Assembly: GCF_017873555.1 (NCBI RefSeq)
Contig: NZ_JAGGKE010000001.1
Coordinates: 372,001 to 436,000, forward strand
DNA length: 64,000 nucleotides
Direction of reading: 5' to 3'
DNA from: Halorubrum trapanicum
GTDB taxonomy: Archaea > Halobacteriota > Halobacteria > Halobacteriales > Haloferacaceae
Shown: positions 1 through 8,529 of the stretch, one piece after another
How the letters are laid out: every line of letters starts with the position of its first letter
Numbering within the stretch: position 1 is the stretch's first letter
Notes under the pieces: model-generated
Told to the model about the DNA's origin: nothing
Seen by the model: only the letters and a program-made list of their open reading frames with translations
The model's database searches: none
Translations under genes and position numbers: made by a program

Positions 1-60
1 TCGGACGCGACGATGGGGCGGATCGGCGAGCGGATCGCGGAACTGCTCGACGACGGCTGA
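1..60 (+). CDS. C-terminal end of a gene cut by the window edge
   Basis: Frame 1 is open from the first base to a TGA at 58-60 and encodes 19 residues ending ERIAELLDDG. The acidic composition and G/C third positions are typical of coding DNA here. The product cannot be named from so little sequence. It lies upstream of, and on the same strand as, the denitrification locus, but a palindrome and a new promoter region follow it. Confidence 0.5.
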   Translation, partial: SDATMGRIGERIAELLDDG

Positions 61-100
61 CGCGCGGCCCTCTTCGGTAGCGCCCCGGCCGTGCCGATCC

Positions 101-112
101 CGAACGTGTTCG
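101..112. promoter_or_regulatory. 12-bp palindrome CGAACGTGTTCG (denitrification operator, site 1)
   Basis: This is a perfect palindrome 41 bases before the ATG of the DUF2249-cupin gene. Four near-identical palindromes precede other genes of this locus (747, 1543, 8480, 8979). It resembles the CGAAC...GTTCG palindrome reported, as I recall, for NarO-regulated denitrification promoters of Haloferax volcanii, although the half-site spacing here should be compared. No clear TATA box is visible between it and the ATG. Confidence 0.7.
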
Positions 113-153
113 CGCCGTCCGACATGCGGCTGCGGCGTGGACGGTGAGACACG

Positions 154-696
154 ATGCCGGAACTCGACGTCAGGGAGATTCCGCCGAACGAGCGACACGA
201 CCGGATCCACGACGCGTTCGACGACCTGGAGCCGGGCGAGTCGCTCACGATAGTCAACGACCACGACCCGAAGCCGCTCTACTACGAGCTGTCGGCGGAG
301 GTCCCCGCGTTCGACGACGAGGCGTACGCGGTCGAGCGCGAGGGACCCGAGCGGTTCGTCGCCGAGCTACCGAAGGCGGCGTCGACGGGCGATCCGGAGA
401 CGGTACGGATCGACGATATCGACGGCGAGCCGGCCGCACAGGTGCTCCCCGGTAGCGAGCCGAAGACCGTCCGGCTCTCGCTGCCGGCGGGGGAGGGCGT
501 CGCGGAACACGACCACCCCGACAGGGACGTGCTGTTCCACGCGCTGGAGGGCGCCTTCGACGTCGCCCTCGACGGCGAGGACCACCGCGTCGAGGCGGGC
601 GAGCTGCTCCGGTTCGCCGGCGAGCGGAGCGTCCAGCCCACCGCGCGCGAGGACGCCACCGCGCTGATCGTGTTGGCGCCGCGGGGTGACGCGTAG
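154..696 (+). CDS. DUF2249 domain fused to a cupin domain
   Basis: The 180-residue protein has two parts. Residues about 1-75 match the DUF2249 pattern (start MPELDVREIPP, then LEPGESLTIVNDHDPKPLYYE), a small fold found beside nitrate, nitrite and nitrous-oxide genes in haloarchaea. Residues about 95-175 form a cupin barrel with GEGVAEHDHPDRDVLFHALEG, whose His and Asp residues could bind a metal. The start is fixed by the conserved N-terminus. The molecular role is unknown. The position beside nosZ and the palindrome in its promoter suggest a role in anaerobic respiration or metal handling. Confidence 0.85.
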   Translation: MPELDVREIPPNERHDRIHDAFDDLEPGESLTIVNDHDPKPLYYELSAEVPAFDDEAYAVEREGPERFVAELPKAASTGDPETVRIDDIDGEPAAQVLPGSEPKTVRLSLPAGEGVAEHDHPDRDVLFHALEGAFDVALDGEDHRVEAGELLRFAGERSVQPTAREDATALIVLAPRGDA

Positions 697-746
697 GCGC
701 CGCGGCGCTCGCGCCCCCGCCCGCTGACCGGTAACGGGGGCGACGC

Positions 747-758
747 CGAACATGTTCA
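747..758. promoter_or_regulatory. 12-bp palindrome CGAACATGTTCA (site 2)
   Basis: This site lies upstream of the halocyanin gene. It ends exactly 37 bases before a TATA-like TTACAA (795-800), the same distance as between site 3 and the nosZ TATA box. The ATG inside this palindrome (752) opens an in-frame extension of halocyanin, but using it would place a regulatory site inside the gene, so I reject that start. Confidence 0.75.
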
Positions 759-794
759 CCTCCGTTCCAGCCGAACGAAGCGACGCACGACTCG

Positions 795-800
795 TTACAA
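795..800 (+). promoter_or_regulatory. TATA-like box of the halocyanin gene
   Basis: TTACAA begins 35 bases before the ATG at 830, which implies a leaderless or nearly leaderless transcript. It lies 37 bases downstream of palindrome site 2. Confidence 0.5.
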
Positions 801-829
801 CCACACGCGACCAACCGACGACCGAACAC

Positions 830-1408
830 ATGACCGACGACACCACACTCGATCGACGGCGATTCGTACAGGCGACGACCGCGGCGGGCGCGACGCTCCT
901 GCTCGCCGGCTGTTCCGGCGACGGGTCTGACGGCGGAGACGGCGGAGACGGCGGTGACAGCTCCGACGGCGGAGACGGCGGAGACGGCGGTGACAGCTCC
1001 GACGGCGGAGACGGCTCCGACGGCGGCGACGGCGGGTCCGACGGCGGCGACACCCAGTACCTCGGCGAGGAGCCGGACTACGGCGGCTGGTTCGACGACG
1101 CCAACAACTACGAGCAGACCGTCGACGCCACCGGCCAGGACGAGGTCACCGTCGACGTCGGCGCGGGGAGCGGCCTCGCGTTCGGTCCGGCCGCGGTGGC
1201 GGTGAGCACCGGGACCACCGTCGTCTGGGAGTGGACCGGCCAGGGCGGCGGCCACAACGTCGCGGCCGAGTCGGGCGACTTCGAGAGCGAGACGGTCACC
1301 GAGGAGGGCCACACCTTCGAGTACACCTTCGAGGAGACGGGGATCCACGAGTACGTCTGTACTCCCCACAGCTCGGTCGGGATGAAGGGCGCTGTCGTCG
1401 TTCAGTGA
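830..1408 (+). CDS. Halocyanin, blue copper lipoprotein
   Basis: The 192-residue protein has a twin-arginine lipobox signal (RRRF, hydrophobic stretch, LLLAGC) and so is exported folded and lipid-anchored outside the membrane. A Gly/Asp/Ser linker follows, encoded by a 36-bp tandem repeat. The plastocyanin-like domain covers the last 115 residues and has the copper ligands His (GGGHNV), Cys and His (YVCTPHSS) and Met (VGMKG). Just upstream of nosZ, it is the likely electron donor to nitrous oxide reductase. The ATG at 830 is chosen because it gives a canonical Tat signal and leaves palindrome site 2 outside the gene. Confidence 0.92.
   Translation: MTDDTTLDRRRFVQATTAAGATLLLAGCSGDGSDGGDGGDGGDSSDGGDGGDGGDSSDGGDGSDGGDGGSDGGDTQYLGEEPDYGGWFDDANNYEQTVDATGQDEVTVDVGAGSGLAFGPAAVAVSTGTTVVWEWTGQGGGHNVAAESGDFESETVTEEGHTFEYTFEETGIHEYVCTPHSSVGMKGAVVVQ
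929..1018 (+). repeat. 36-bp tandem repeat inside halocyanin
   Basis: Two exact 36-bp units lie at 929-964 and 965-1000, followed by a partial third. They encode the GGDGGDGGDSSD-type spacer between lipid anchor and copper domain. Such repeats can change length by slippage or recombination, altering how far the copper domain sits from the membrane. Confidence 0.9.
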
Positions 1409-1542
1409 ACGCCGGCCGCGGCTGAGCCGCGAGCCGGTCACGAACGCTACGCAGTCGCTTCTTTCCGGTCGATATTCGCGAGCAGCGGGCCGTCCGCGCT
1501 CGGACCGCGTTCTCACGATCCCGAAACGCGGACGCCGATCTC

Positions 1543-1554
1543 CGAACGTGTTCG
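1543..1554. promoter_or_regulatory. 12-bp palindrome CGAACGTGTTCG (site 3, nosZ)
   Basis: This perfect palindrome is identical to site 1. It ends 37 bases before the TATATA box of nosZ (1591-1596), so a bound activator would sit upstream of TBP/TFB at the same distance as at the halocyanin promoter. Confidence 0.78.
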
Positions 1555-1590
1555 CGCGCTTCCTACCGCACAGCAAGCCGCTTGACGAGC

Positions 1591-1596
1591 TATATA
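1591..1596 (+). promoter_or_regulatory. TATA box of the nosZ operon
   Basis: TATATA lies in a short AT-rich island 56 bases before the nosZ ATG. This would give a transcript leader of roughly 30 bases. Confidence 0.65.
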
Positions 1597-1651
1597 CCGG
1601 AGTCCGCAACGTCCGCCTGTCGCGAGGGAATCGCCGCTCGCGGATTCACCC

Positions 1652-3574
1652 ATGTCGAACGACACACAGCGGCCCACGGACGCGGAAGAATCGAGCGACC
1701 AGACGACCGGCTCGGCCGACGGGTTCGACTCGATGCTTCCGGGCGTCCGTCGCCGCGACTTCATGAAGGCCGGCGCTGCGACCGGCGCGCTCGGCGGGCT
1801 GGCGGGCTGTACCAGCCTGCTGAGCGAGGACGACGGCGTCGACGGGACGGCCTCGGCGAGCGGGGTCGACAACTCCGTGCCGCCGGGCGAACACGACGAG
1901 TACTACGCGATCCTCTCCGGCGGGCAGGCCGGCGACGTCCGCGTGTACGGACTGCCGTCGATGCGCGAACTCATCCGGATCCCGGTGTTCAACCCGGACG
2001 CCTCGCGCGGCTACGGCTTCGACGACGAGAGCAAGCAGATGCTCGAAGACGCCGGCGGCTACACGTGGGGGGACACCCACCACCCGCGTATCAGCCAGAC
2101 CGACGGCGACTACGACGGCCGGTTCGCGTACGTCAACGACAAGGCGAACGGACGAATGGCCCGGATCGACCTGACGTACTTCGAGACGGACGCCATCGTC
2201 GACATCCCGAACCAGCAGGGGACCCACGGCGCCTGCGCGCAGCTGCCCGACACCGACCTCATCTTCGGCGTCGGCGAGTTCCGGACGCCGATCCCCAACG
2301 ACGGGAGCGGCGACCTCGAAGACCCGGACTCGTACGGCTCCGTGCTCGCCGCCATCAACCCCGAGTCGATGAACGTCGAGTGGGAGGTCCTCATCGACGG
2401 TAACATGGACAACGGCGACGGGAGCAAGGAGGGTCGGTACTTCTTCACGAGCGCCTACAACTCCGAGGAGGCGGCCACGGAGTCGGGGATGACCCGCGCC
2501 GACCGCGACGACGTGAAGGCGTTCGACATCCCGCGGATCGAGGCGGCCGTCGAGGCCGGGGAGTACGAGACGATAAACGAGGTGCCGGTCGTCGACGGGC
2601 GGAAGGACAGCCCGCTCAACCAGGGCGACGAGCCGATCGTTCACTACATCCCGACGCCGAAGAGTCCCCACGGAGTCAGCGTCACCCCGGACAACAACTA
2701 CGCTATCGTCAGCGGAAAGCTCGACCCGACCGCGTCGGTCATCGACATCGACGCCATCGCCGAGGTCGACGACCCGGCCGACGCGATCGTCGGCCAGCCG
2801 AAGCTCGGGCTGGGTCCGCTCCACACGGCCTACGACGGGCGCGGCCACGCGTACACGACGCTGTTCATCGACTCGCAGGTCGTCAAGTGGGACATCGAGG
2901 AGGCCGTGAACGCCGAGGCGCGCTCCGAGAGCCCGGTGATCGAGAAGATCGACGTCCACTACAACCCCGGCCACCTCATCGCCGCGGAGTCGTACACCGA
3001 GGACCCGGCCGGCGACTGGCTGGTCTCGCTGAACAAGCTCTCGAAGGACCGGTTCCTTCCGGTCGGGCCGCAACACCCCGAGAACGACCAGCTGATCTAC
3101 ATCGGCGACGACGAGAACGGGATGGAACTGGTGAAGGACTCGCCGGCGCAGGCCGAGCCGCACGACGCGTCGATCGCCCACAAGTCGAAGATAAACCCGA
3201 AGGCCGTCTACGACCCCGAGGACCTCGAACTCAGCCACACCGCCGAGGGCGAGTCGACGATGGAGCGGGTCGAGGAGGACCGCGTCGAGATCGAGATGTA
3301 CTCGACGCGGAACCACTACGGGTTCCAGGAGATGGTCGTCCAAGAGGGCGACGAGGTCGAGATGCAGGTGACGAACATCGAGACCACGAGCGACATGCTT
3401 CACTCGGTGGCGATCCCCGACCACGACGTCCACATGCGGATCGCGCCGCAGGAGACGCGGAAGGCGACGTTCACCGCGGACGAACCGGGCGTCTACTGGG
3501 TCTACTGCGCGCACTTCTGTAGCGCGCTACACTTGGAGATGCGCTCGCGGCTCATCGTCAAACCGGAGGAGTAA
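1652..3574 (+). CDS. nosZ: Nitrous-oxide reductase NosZ
   Basis: The enzyme reduces N2O to N2 outside the membrane, the last step of denitrification. The 640-residue protein starts with a twin-arginine signal (VRRRDFMKAG, residues about 30-55, ending AGC). A beta-propeller follows with His residues for the CuZ cluster, including the GDTHH pair near residue 141. The C-terminal cupredoxin domain carries the CuA site CAHFCSALHLEM (Cys619, Cys623, His627, Met630) and an upstream His near 584. It begins a tight operon with the membrane protein, nosD, nosF and nosY, and is preceded by palindrome site 3 and a good TATA box. Confidence 0.97.
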   Translation: MSNDTQRPTDAEESSDQTTGSADGFDSMLPGVRRRDFMKAGAATGALGGLAGCTSLLSEDDGVDGTASASGVDNSVPPGEHDEYYAILSGGQAGDVRVYGLPSMRELIRIPVFNPDASRGYGFDDESKQMLEDAGGYTWGDTHHPRISQTDGDYDGRFAYVNDKANGRMARIDLTYFETDAIVDIPNQQGTHGACAQLPDTDLIFGVGEFRTPIPNDGSGDLEDPDSYGSVLAAINPESMNVEWEVLIDGNMDNGDGSKEGRYFFTSAYNSEEAATESGMTRADRDDVKAFDIPRIEAAVEAGEYETINEVPVVDGRKDSPLNQGDEPIVHYIPTPKSPHGVSVTPDNNYAIVSGKLDPTASVIDIDAIAEVDDPADAIVGQPKLGLGPLHTAYDGRGHAYTTLFIDSQVVKWDIEEAVNAEARSESPVIEKIDVHYNPGHLIAAESYTEDPAGDWLVSLNKLSKDRFLPVGPQHPENDQLIYIGDDENGMELVKDSPAQAEPHDASIAHKSKINPKAVYDPEDLELSHTAEGESTMERVEEDRVEIEMYSTRNHYGFQEMVVQEGDEVEMQVTNIETTSDMLHSVAIPDHDVHMRIAPQETRKATFTADEPGVYWVYCAHFCSALHLEMRSRLIVKPEE

Positions 3575-3578
3575 ATCC

Positions 3579-4376
3579 ATGACCTCGTCGCTCGCGCGGC
3601 TGACCGAAATCCGACGCGCGCTCCCGCTGGCAGCGGCGGCGCTGCTCGTCGGCGCGCTGCTGGTCCCGGTGTGGCAGATCACGCTCACGGCGCCGCAGTA
3701 CCCCGGTCAGGAGCTGCTCATCGAGCTGTACGCCTACCCGCGTCTGGGCGGCGACTTCGCCGAGGTACAGGGGCTGAACAAGTACGCGGGCTTTTACTAC
3801 CCCGACCCGGTGTTCATCGACCCGAACTACCCCGTCAACGAGGCGGCGATAGACGTCCCCGAGTGGCTGCTCGGACCGGTCGTGTTCGTCGGTCTCGCCC
3901 TGACGGGCGCGTTCGTCGCGCTCGCGCCGACGGTCCGCAAGCTGAAGGCCGGACTCACCGCGCAGCTCGTCGGGACGATCACCGTCTTCGTCGGCATGTT
4001 CGCGTTCATCCAGTACCGGCTCTACCAGGCCGGCCACTCGCTGGACCCGGACGCGCCCCTGCGCGGCATCGACTCGTTCACGCCGCCGCTTCTGGGCTCC
4101 TACGAGGTGGCCAACATCAGCGGCTTCGCGTGGTTCGGCCCGGGCGGGTACATGACCGTCCTCGCGGTCCTGCTGCTGGCGACCGCGTACCTCGCGCGGG
4201 ACATCGAGGCGACCGTGAGCGAACTTCCGGCGCTCGCCCGCGCGCTCCCCGGCGCGATCCGCGAACGCCTTACGGGAGATGAGAGCACAGACAGGGAGCG
4301 CGACCGCGACGACGCCGAGTCGACCCGAGACACCGACCGAGACCGCGACGTCGGCGGTGGTGACCATGTCGGATGA
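3579..4376 (+). CDS. Polytopic membrane protein of the nos operon
   Basis: The 265-residue protein begins four bases after the nosZ stop. It has about four membrane segments (near residues 15-32, 90-112, 125-145 and 188-206) and a charged Asp/Arg-rich tail. After the first segment it reads VPVWQITLTAPQYP, then GGDFAEVQGLNKYAGF. From memory, a similar APQYP...GLNHYIG pattern occurs in a membrane protein next to nosZ in bacterial clade II nos clusters. The function is unknown; a role in copper delivery or in the electron path to NosZ is an inference from position only. It overlaps nosD by 11 bases. Confidence 0.8.
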   Translation: MTSSLARLTEIRRALPLAAAALLVGALLVPVWQITLTAPQYPGQELLIELYAYPRLGGDFAEVQGLNKYAGFYYPDPVFIDPNYPVNEAAIDVPEWLLGPVVFVGLALTGAFVALAPTVRKLKAGLTAQLVGTITVFVGMFAFIQYRLYQAGHSLDPDAPLRGIDSFTPPLLGSYEVANISGFAWFGPGGYMTVLAVLLLATAYLARDIEATVSELPALARALPGAIRERLTGDESTDRERDRDDAESTRDTDRDRDVGGGDHVG

Positions 4377-5871
4377 CCGCCTGGAAGCCGGATTCCTCGC
4401 GGCGGCCGTCGTCGTCGCGGTGCTCGGCGTCGCGGCCGCGGTCGCGCTCCCGGTCGCCGGCGCGGCCGGCGGTGCGGGCGTCGGCGCGGACGCGAGCGAC
4501 GCGGCCGCCCCGAACGCCTCCGGCGCTCCCGGTCTCGCCGTCACGACGGACTTCGCCGCGACGGGCGTGACCGCGCCCGACCGCGACGGGACCGCCACTG
4601 TCGACGGCGAGTCGTTCGCGTCGGCGAGGGCGGCGGTCGACGCCGCCGAGCCGGGCGACACGGTCGTCCTCGACGGCCGGTTCGACGAGCGCGTGAACGC
4701 GAGCGTCGACGACCTTCGGATCGTCGCGAGCGAGTCGGGCGCCGTGATCGACGGCGGCGGCGAGGGGCGCGTGCTCACGGTCTCCGGCGAGAACGTCACC
4801 GTCTCCGGCGTCTGGGTCCGCGGCTCCGGCAGCGACCTCGGCAGCGAGGACGCCGGCGTCTTCGTCGCGGGCGACCGCGCCCGGATCGAGTCGGTCCGGA
4901 TCACCGACACGGCGTACGGGATCTGGATCGACGGCGCCGACGAGGCCGCCGTCGAGGACGTGCGGATCGACGGCCGCGAGGACGTTTACCCGGTCACCGA
5001 CCGCGGCAACGGGATTCACCTGTTCGAGACGAGCGGGACCGTCGTCCGCGACAGCGAGATCACGGACACCCGCGACGGGATCTACTTCTCGTGGGCGACG
5101 GACGTGCTCGCCGAGAACAACACGATCCGCCACACGCGGTACGGGGTCCACTACATGTACTCGGACGACAACCGCCTCGTCGACAACGTCGCGGCCGACA
5201 ACGGCGTCGGCTACGCGCTGATGGTGAGCGAGGGGCTGACCGTCCGGAACAACACCGCCCTGCGCAACGACGGCAGCAGCGGACACGGGATCATGGCCAA
5301 GGACATCGAGGACTCGACTGTCGCCGACAACCACCTCGTCGCGAACCGGAACGGGCTCTACCGCTACAACGCGCAGGGGAACCGGCTCGTGGACAACCTG
5401 GTGTACCGCAACGGGGTCGGGATCCACAGCGCCGCCGAGAGTGGGAGCGAGGTCGTCGCGGGCAACAGCTTCGTCCGCAACGAGCGCGCCGTCCGCACGG
5501 CGCGGAACTCGCTCGTCGCGTGGAACGGCACCGACCGCGGCAACTACTGGTCGGGCGCCCGGGTCGCCGACCGCGACGGCGACGGGGTCAGCGAGGTGCG
5601 TCACCGGCCGATCGGGATCGTCGAGAACCTCATTGACGACCACCCGCAGGCCGCGGCGTTCGCGAACAGCCCGGCGTTCGAGGCGGTGCGGCTGGCCGAG
5701 AGCTCCTTCCCGGTGGTCGAGACCCCCGGGGTGGTCGACCGCCGGCCGCTCGTCGAGCCGAACCACGACTGGCGGGCGTACGAGCCGGACGCCGCGAGCG
5801 GCGGCGAGGCCGCCGGCGGGGACGGGACCCGCGCCGCGAACCGAACCGCGGACACGGAGGACACACCATGA
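4366..5871 (+). CDS. nosD: NosD, copper-site maturation protein
   Basis: The protein of about 501 residues has an N-terminal hydrophobic segment (AAAVVVAVLGVAAAVALPVAGAA) for export. A long right-handed beta-helix follows, with repeated short turns of the NxxxxN/DNxxxxN type (for example ADNHLVANRNGLYRYNAQGN), the CASH/NosD repeat pattern. In bacteria NosD with the ABC transporter NosFY is needed to build the CuZ centre of NosZ. The ATG at 4366 is favoured over the longer frame because it directly precedes a plausible signal sequence. The stop overlaps the nosF start (ATGA). Confidence 0.92.
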   Translation: MSDDRLEAGFLAAAVVVAVLGVAAAVALPVAGAAGGAGVGADASDAAAPNASGAPGLAVTTDFAATGVTAPDRDGTATVDGESFASARAAVDAAEPGDTVVLDGRFDERVNASVDDLRIVASESGAVIDGGGEGRVLTVSGENVTVSGVWVRGSGSDLGSEDAGVFVAGDRARIESVRITDTAYGIWIDGADEAAVEDVRIDGREDVYPVTDRGNGIHLFETSGTVVRDSEITDTRDGIYFSWATDVLAENNTIRHTRYGVHYMYSDDNRLVDNVAADNGVGYALMVSEGLTVRNNTALRNDGSSGHGIMAKDIEDSTVADNHLVANRNGLYRYNAQGNRLVDNLVYRNGVGIHSAAESGSEVVAGNSFVRNERAVRTARNSLVAWNGTDRGNYWSGARVADRDGDGVSEVRHRPIGIVENLIDDHPQAAAFANSPAFEAVRLAESSFPVVETPGVVDRRPLVEPNHDWRAYEPDAASGGEAAGGDGTRAANRTADTEDTP

Positions 5872-6686
5872 GAATCGACGCGACCGACGTGCGGAAGACG
5901 TACGGGGACGTGACCGCCCTCGACGGGCTCTCGCTTTCGGTCCCGAGCGGCTCGACGTACGGGATCATCGGCACCAACGGGGCCGGGAAGTCCACGCTGT
6001 TCCGGCTGCTCGTCGGCCACGACCGGCCGGACGCCGGGACGGTCAGCGTCGGCGGCACCGACGTGACCGAGGCCGGGCGGCGGGTCCGCGAGCGCGTCGG
6101 CTACCTCCCCGAACACGTCGGATTCCCCGACGGACTCTCCGGGCGAGAGGTGCTGGGGGTCCACAGAGCGATCCGCGGACTCCCGAAGGACGGGCGGACC
6201 GCCGACGCGATCGAGCGGGTCGGGCTGACCCAAGAGGAGGCCGACCGCCGCGTCTCGGGCTACTCGAACGGCATGCAGCGGCGGCTCGGGCTGGCGACCG
6301 TACTCTTGCCCGACCCCGACGTGCTCATCCTCGACGAGCCGACCGCGGGGCTGGACCCCCGCGGCGTCGACGAGTTCCACGCCATCGTCGGAGAGATAAC
6401 GGCGGAGACCGACGCGACGGTGGTGTTCTGCTCGCACGTGCTGGGGGAGGTCGAGCGGCTCTGCGACCGCGCCGCCGTCCTCCACGACGGCCGAGTGCGC
6501 GCGGCGGGGTCGGTCGACGAACTCGCCGCGGACGCTGAAACGGGGAACGGCGTCGCGGGCGACGGCGACGAACCGACGACCGCCTCCGGCCGCGACCGCG
6601 GCGGTCTCCGGGCCGCGTTCCGCGAGGCGATCGGAGGCGACGCGACACACGACTCACAGGCGGACTCCGAGGAGGTGGCGCCATGA
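5868..6686 (+). CDS. nosF: NosF, ABC transporter ATPase
   Basis: The 272-residue ATPase powers the NosFY transporter. It has Walker A GTNGAGKST (residues about 35-43), the signature region VSGYSNGMQRRL (near 130), Walker B VLILDEPTAGLDP (near 153) and a switch His in CSHVL. The last 50 residues are a low-complexity acidic tail beyond the ATPase fold. It overlaps nosD and nosY by four bases each, implying coupled translation. Confidence 0.95.
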   Translation: MRIDATDVRKTYGDVTALDGLSLSVPSGSTYGIIGTNGAGKSTLFRLLVGHDRPDAGTVSVGGTDVTEAGRRVRERVGYLPEHVGFPDGLSGREVLGVHRAIRGLPKDGRTADAIERVGLTQEEADRRVSGYSNGMQRRLGLATVLLPDPDVLILDEPTAGLDPRGVDEFHAIVGEITAETDATVVFCSHVLGEVERLCDRAAVLHDGRVRAAGSVDELAADAETGNGVAGDGDEPTTASGRDRGGLRAAFREAIGGDATHDSQADSEEVAP

Positions 6687-7672
6687 GCGACCCGACCGAT
6701 CGGCCGGTCGAGGAGCCGGAGGGCGAAACCCGTCCCGACGGCGGCCACCCGGACGCGGCGGCCACGGTCGGCGCCCTCGACGGCGGGACGGACGTCGACA
6801 CCGGTGAGTCGGGAGCGACGGCGACGGCCGAAGCGGCCGAGACCGAGACGAGCGAGGGGACCCGCGGTACGCTCCGGCACGTCTTCGTCGTCGCGGTCAC
6901 GGAGTACCGGCTCGCGGTCCGGAGCCGGTGGGCGCTCGCGCTCACCGGGCTGTTCGTATTCTTCGGCGCCGTACTCATGACGTTCAGCGGCTCCGCGGTC
7001 GGGCCGGCGGGCGCGGAGCGCGTCGTCGCGTCGCTGACGAGCCTCGCCGCCTATCTCGTCCCGCTGGCGGCGCTCGCCTTGGGCTACGACGCGATCGTCG
7101 GCCGCGAGGACGAGGGGTGGCTCGCGGTCGTGTTCTCGCTGCCGGTTCGCCGGAGCGAGGTCGTCGCCGGGACGTACCTCGGGCGGCTGGCGGTGCTGGC
7201 GGGCGCGACGGTTCTCGGGTTCGCCTTCAGCGGCGCCCTGATCGTCCGCGAGTTCGGGGTCGGCGCGCTGCCCGGGTTCCTCGGGTTCCTCGGGGGGGCC
7301 GTCGCCGTGGGGGCCGCGTTCCTCGCAGTCGCGCTGTTGCTGTCGACCGTCGCCCGCGAGAAGACCCACGCGCTCGGCGCGGCGCTGCTCGTGTGGGTCT
7401 GGTTCGTGCTGGGCCACGACCTGCTCGCGCTCGGGATCGTCGCGGCCGCCGACCTGCCGGACGCGGCGCTGTCGGCGCTGGTGCTGTCGAACCCGGTGAG
7501 CGCGTTCCGCGTGCTCGCCTTGAGCGGACTCGGCACCACCGCGGGCGGCGGGTTCACCGCCGTCCTCGCCGGGAGCGGACTGTCGACGGTCGCGCTCGCG
7601 GCGTCGCTCGTCGCGTGGTGCGTGATTCCGGTCGCGCTCGCGGCGCGGCTGGTCCGTCGCCGTCGACTCTGA
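6683..7672 (+). CDS. nosY: NosY, ABC transporter permease
   Basis: The 329-residue protein has an acidic, disordered first 65 residues and then about six membrane segments, of the ABC-2 permease type. Within it, the sequence PLAALALGYDAIVGREDEGWLAVVFSLPVRRSEVVAGTYLGR fits the NosY family (quoted here only as the motif GYDAIVGREDEG and SLPVRRSEV). It would form the membrane channel of NosFY and export a factor needed for NosZ copper-site assembly. It closes the operon; no nosL is seen downstream. Confidence 0.93.
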   Translation: MSDPTDRPVEEPEGETRPDGGHPDAAATVGALDGGTDVDTGESGATATAEAAETETSEGTRGTLRHVFVVAVTEYRLAVRSRWALALTGLFVFFGAVLMTFSGSAVGPAGAERVVASLTSLAAYLVPLAALALGYDAIVGREDEGWLAVVFSLPVRRSEVVAGTYLGRLAVLAGATVLGFAFSGALIVREFGVGALPGFLGFLGGAVAVGAAFLAVALLLSTVAREKTHALGAALLVWVWFVLGHDLLALGIVAAADLPDAALSALVLSNPVSAFRVLALSGLGTTAGGGFTAVLAGSGLSTVALAASLVAWCVIPVALAARLVRRRRL

Positions 7673-7745
7673 GTACTGAATCCGGCCGCGTCGGGCGGCC
7701 GCTACCGGCCGTTGTCTGACCGTTCTGCCGAGTCCACACCGACCC

Positions 7746-8429
7746 TTACTGAATCCGCTCGATCCCGTCGTCATCCGGCGACTCGAAGTCGATCGGGCGG
7801 CGCGGGAGGTCGTCGACGAACTCGCGAACGATGGTGCGCTCGACGCGTTGAAGCACCTCGCTACAGGTGGACTTGGCGATGCCGACGTGCTCGGCCACCT
7901 CGGTGAGCGTGCACTCTCGGGGGACGTCGTAGTAGCCGCGGTCGACGGCCTCGAAGAGGACCTCGCGCTGGCGCTCCGTGAGCGACCCGCCGGGGTTCAC
8001 GCGCTGTTGGACGTACTCGACCTCGAAGTCGGCGCCGACGTCGCGGAGGGCGTCACCGAACTCCGCGACGCGCTCGTGGTCGCCGGTGATGTCGATGCGG
8101 GCGACCCCGTCGCGGATCTCGACCGGCATCTCGATCGGGACGCCGGCCCGTCGCGCGACCGTCTGTAACAGCGGGACGAGCGCCTCGACCTGAACGGTGA
8201 CCATCCCGTCGTCCTCGGCCATCACCGAGCAGTGAGTGACGACGTCGTGCTCCTCCACCGCGCCGAGGATCGGGTCCAGCTCGTCCGCGGTGATCCGGAC
8301 CAGCGCGAACCCGGCGCCGTCGTCCGGCGTCGCGGTCAGAACCTGAAACCGCGCGTCCGGGTACTCCCGCGAGACGTCGCCGACCCACGGGCCGTCCGGA
8401 ATGGTCACGCGGAGGCGTGCCTGTGCCAT
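7746..8429 (-). CDS. Bat-type HTH regulator of the nos locus
   Basis: The 227-residue protein has an N-terminal sensory-type domain and, at residues about 155-215, an HTH_10 (bacterio-opsin activator) domain: LTERQREVLFEAVDRGYYDVP, then TLTEVAEHVGIAKSTCSEVL. The first domain contains a single Cys (THCSV), so it does not obviously carry the cysteine-rich sensor I associate with NarO. It is read divergently from the second DUF2249 gene across a 100-base region holding palindrome site 4. It is the best candidate in the window to bind the locus palindromes, possibly also controlling itself. The start at 8429 (MAQARLRV) gives the conserved N-terminus; upstream codons read through the operator. Confidence 0.85.
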   Translation of the reverse strand: MAQARLRVTIPDGPWVGDVSREYPDARFQVLTATPDDGAGFALVRITADELDPILGAVEEHDVVTHCSVMAEDDGMVTVQVEALVPLLQTVARRAGVPIEMPVEIRDGVARIDITGDHERVAEFGDALRDVGADFEVEYVQQRVNPGGSLTERQREVLFEAVDRGYYDVPRECTLTEVAEHVGIAKSTCSEVLQRVERTIVREFVDDLPRRPIDFESPDDDGIERIQ

Positions 8430-8479
8430 GTTCGTAGTTCGGCGCCCGGCGTGGAAGTACCTTCGGCTCCGCGGCGGCC

Positions 8480-8491
8480 GGAACATGTTCG
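8480..8491. promoter_or_regulatory. 12-bp palindrome GGAACATGTTCG (site 4, divergent promoter)
   Basis: This palindrome sits between the Bat-type regulator (start 8429, minus) and the DUF2249 gene (start 8530, plus). It ends 38 bases before the plus-strand ATG, close to the spacing seen at sites 1 and 5. It could control both directions. Confidence 0.7.
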
Positions 8492-8529
8492 TCACAAACC
8501 ACCCGGGGGTCGGGTCCGTACCGTCGACC

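Noticed and set aside
752-829. Upstream ATG extending halocyanin by 26 residues
   Set aside because: The ATG lies inside palindrome site 2 and the extension would destroy the Tat signal position. The start at 830 fits a TATA-like box at 795.
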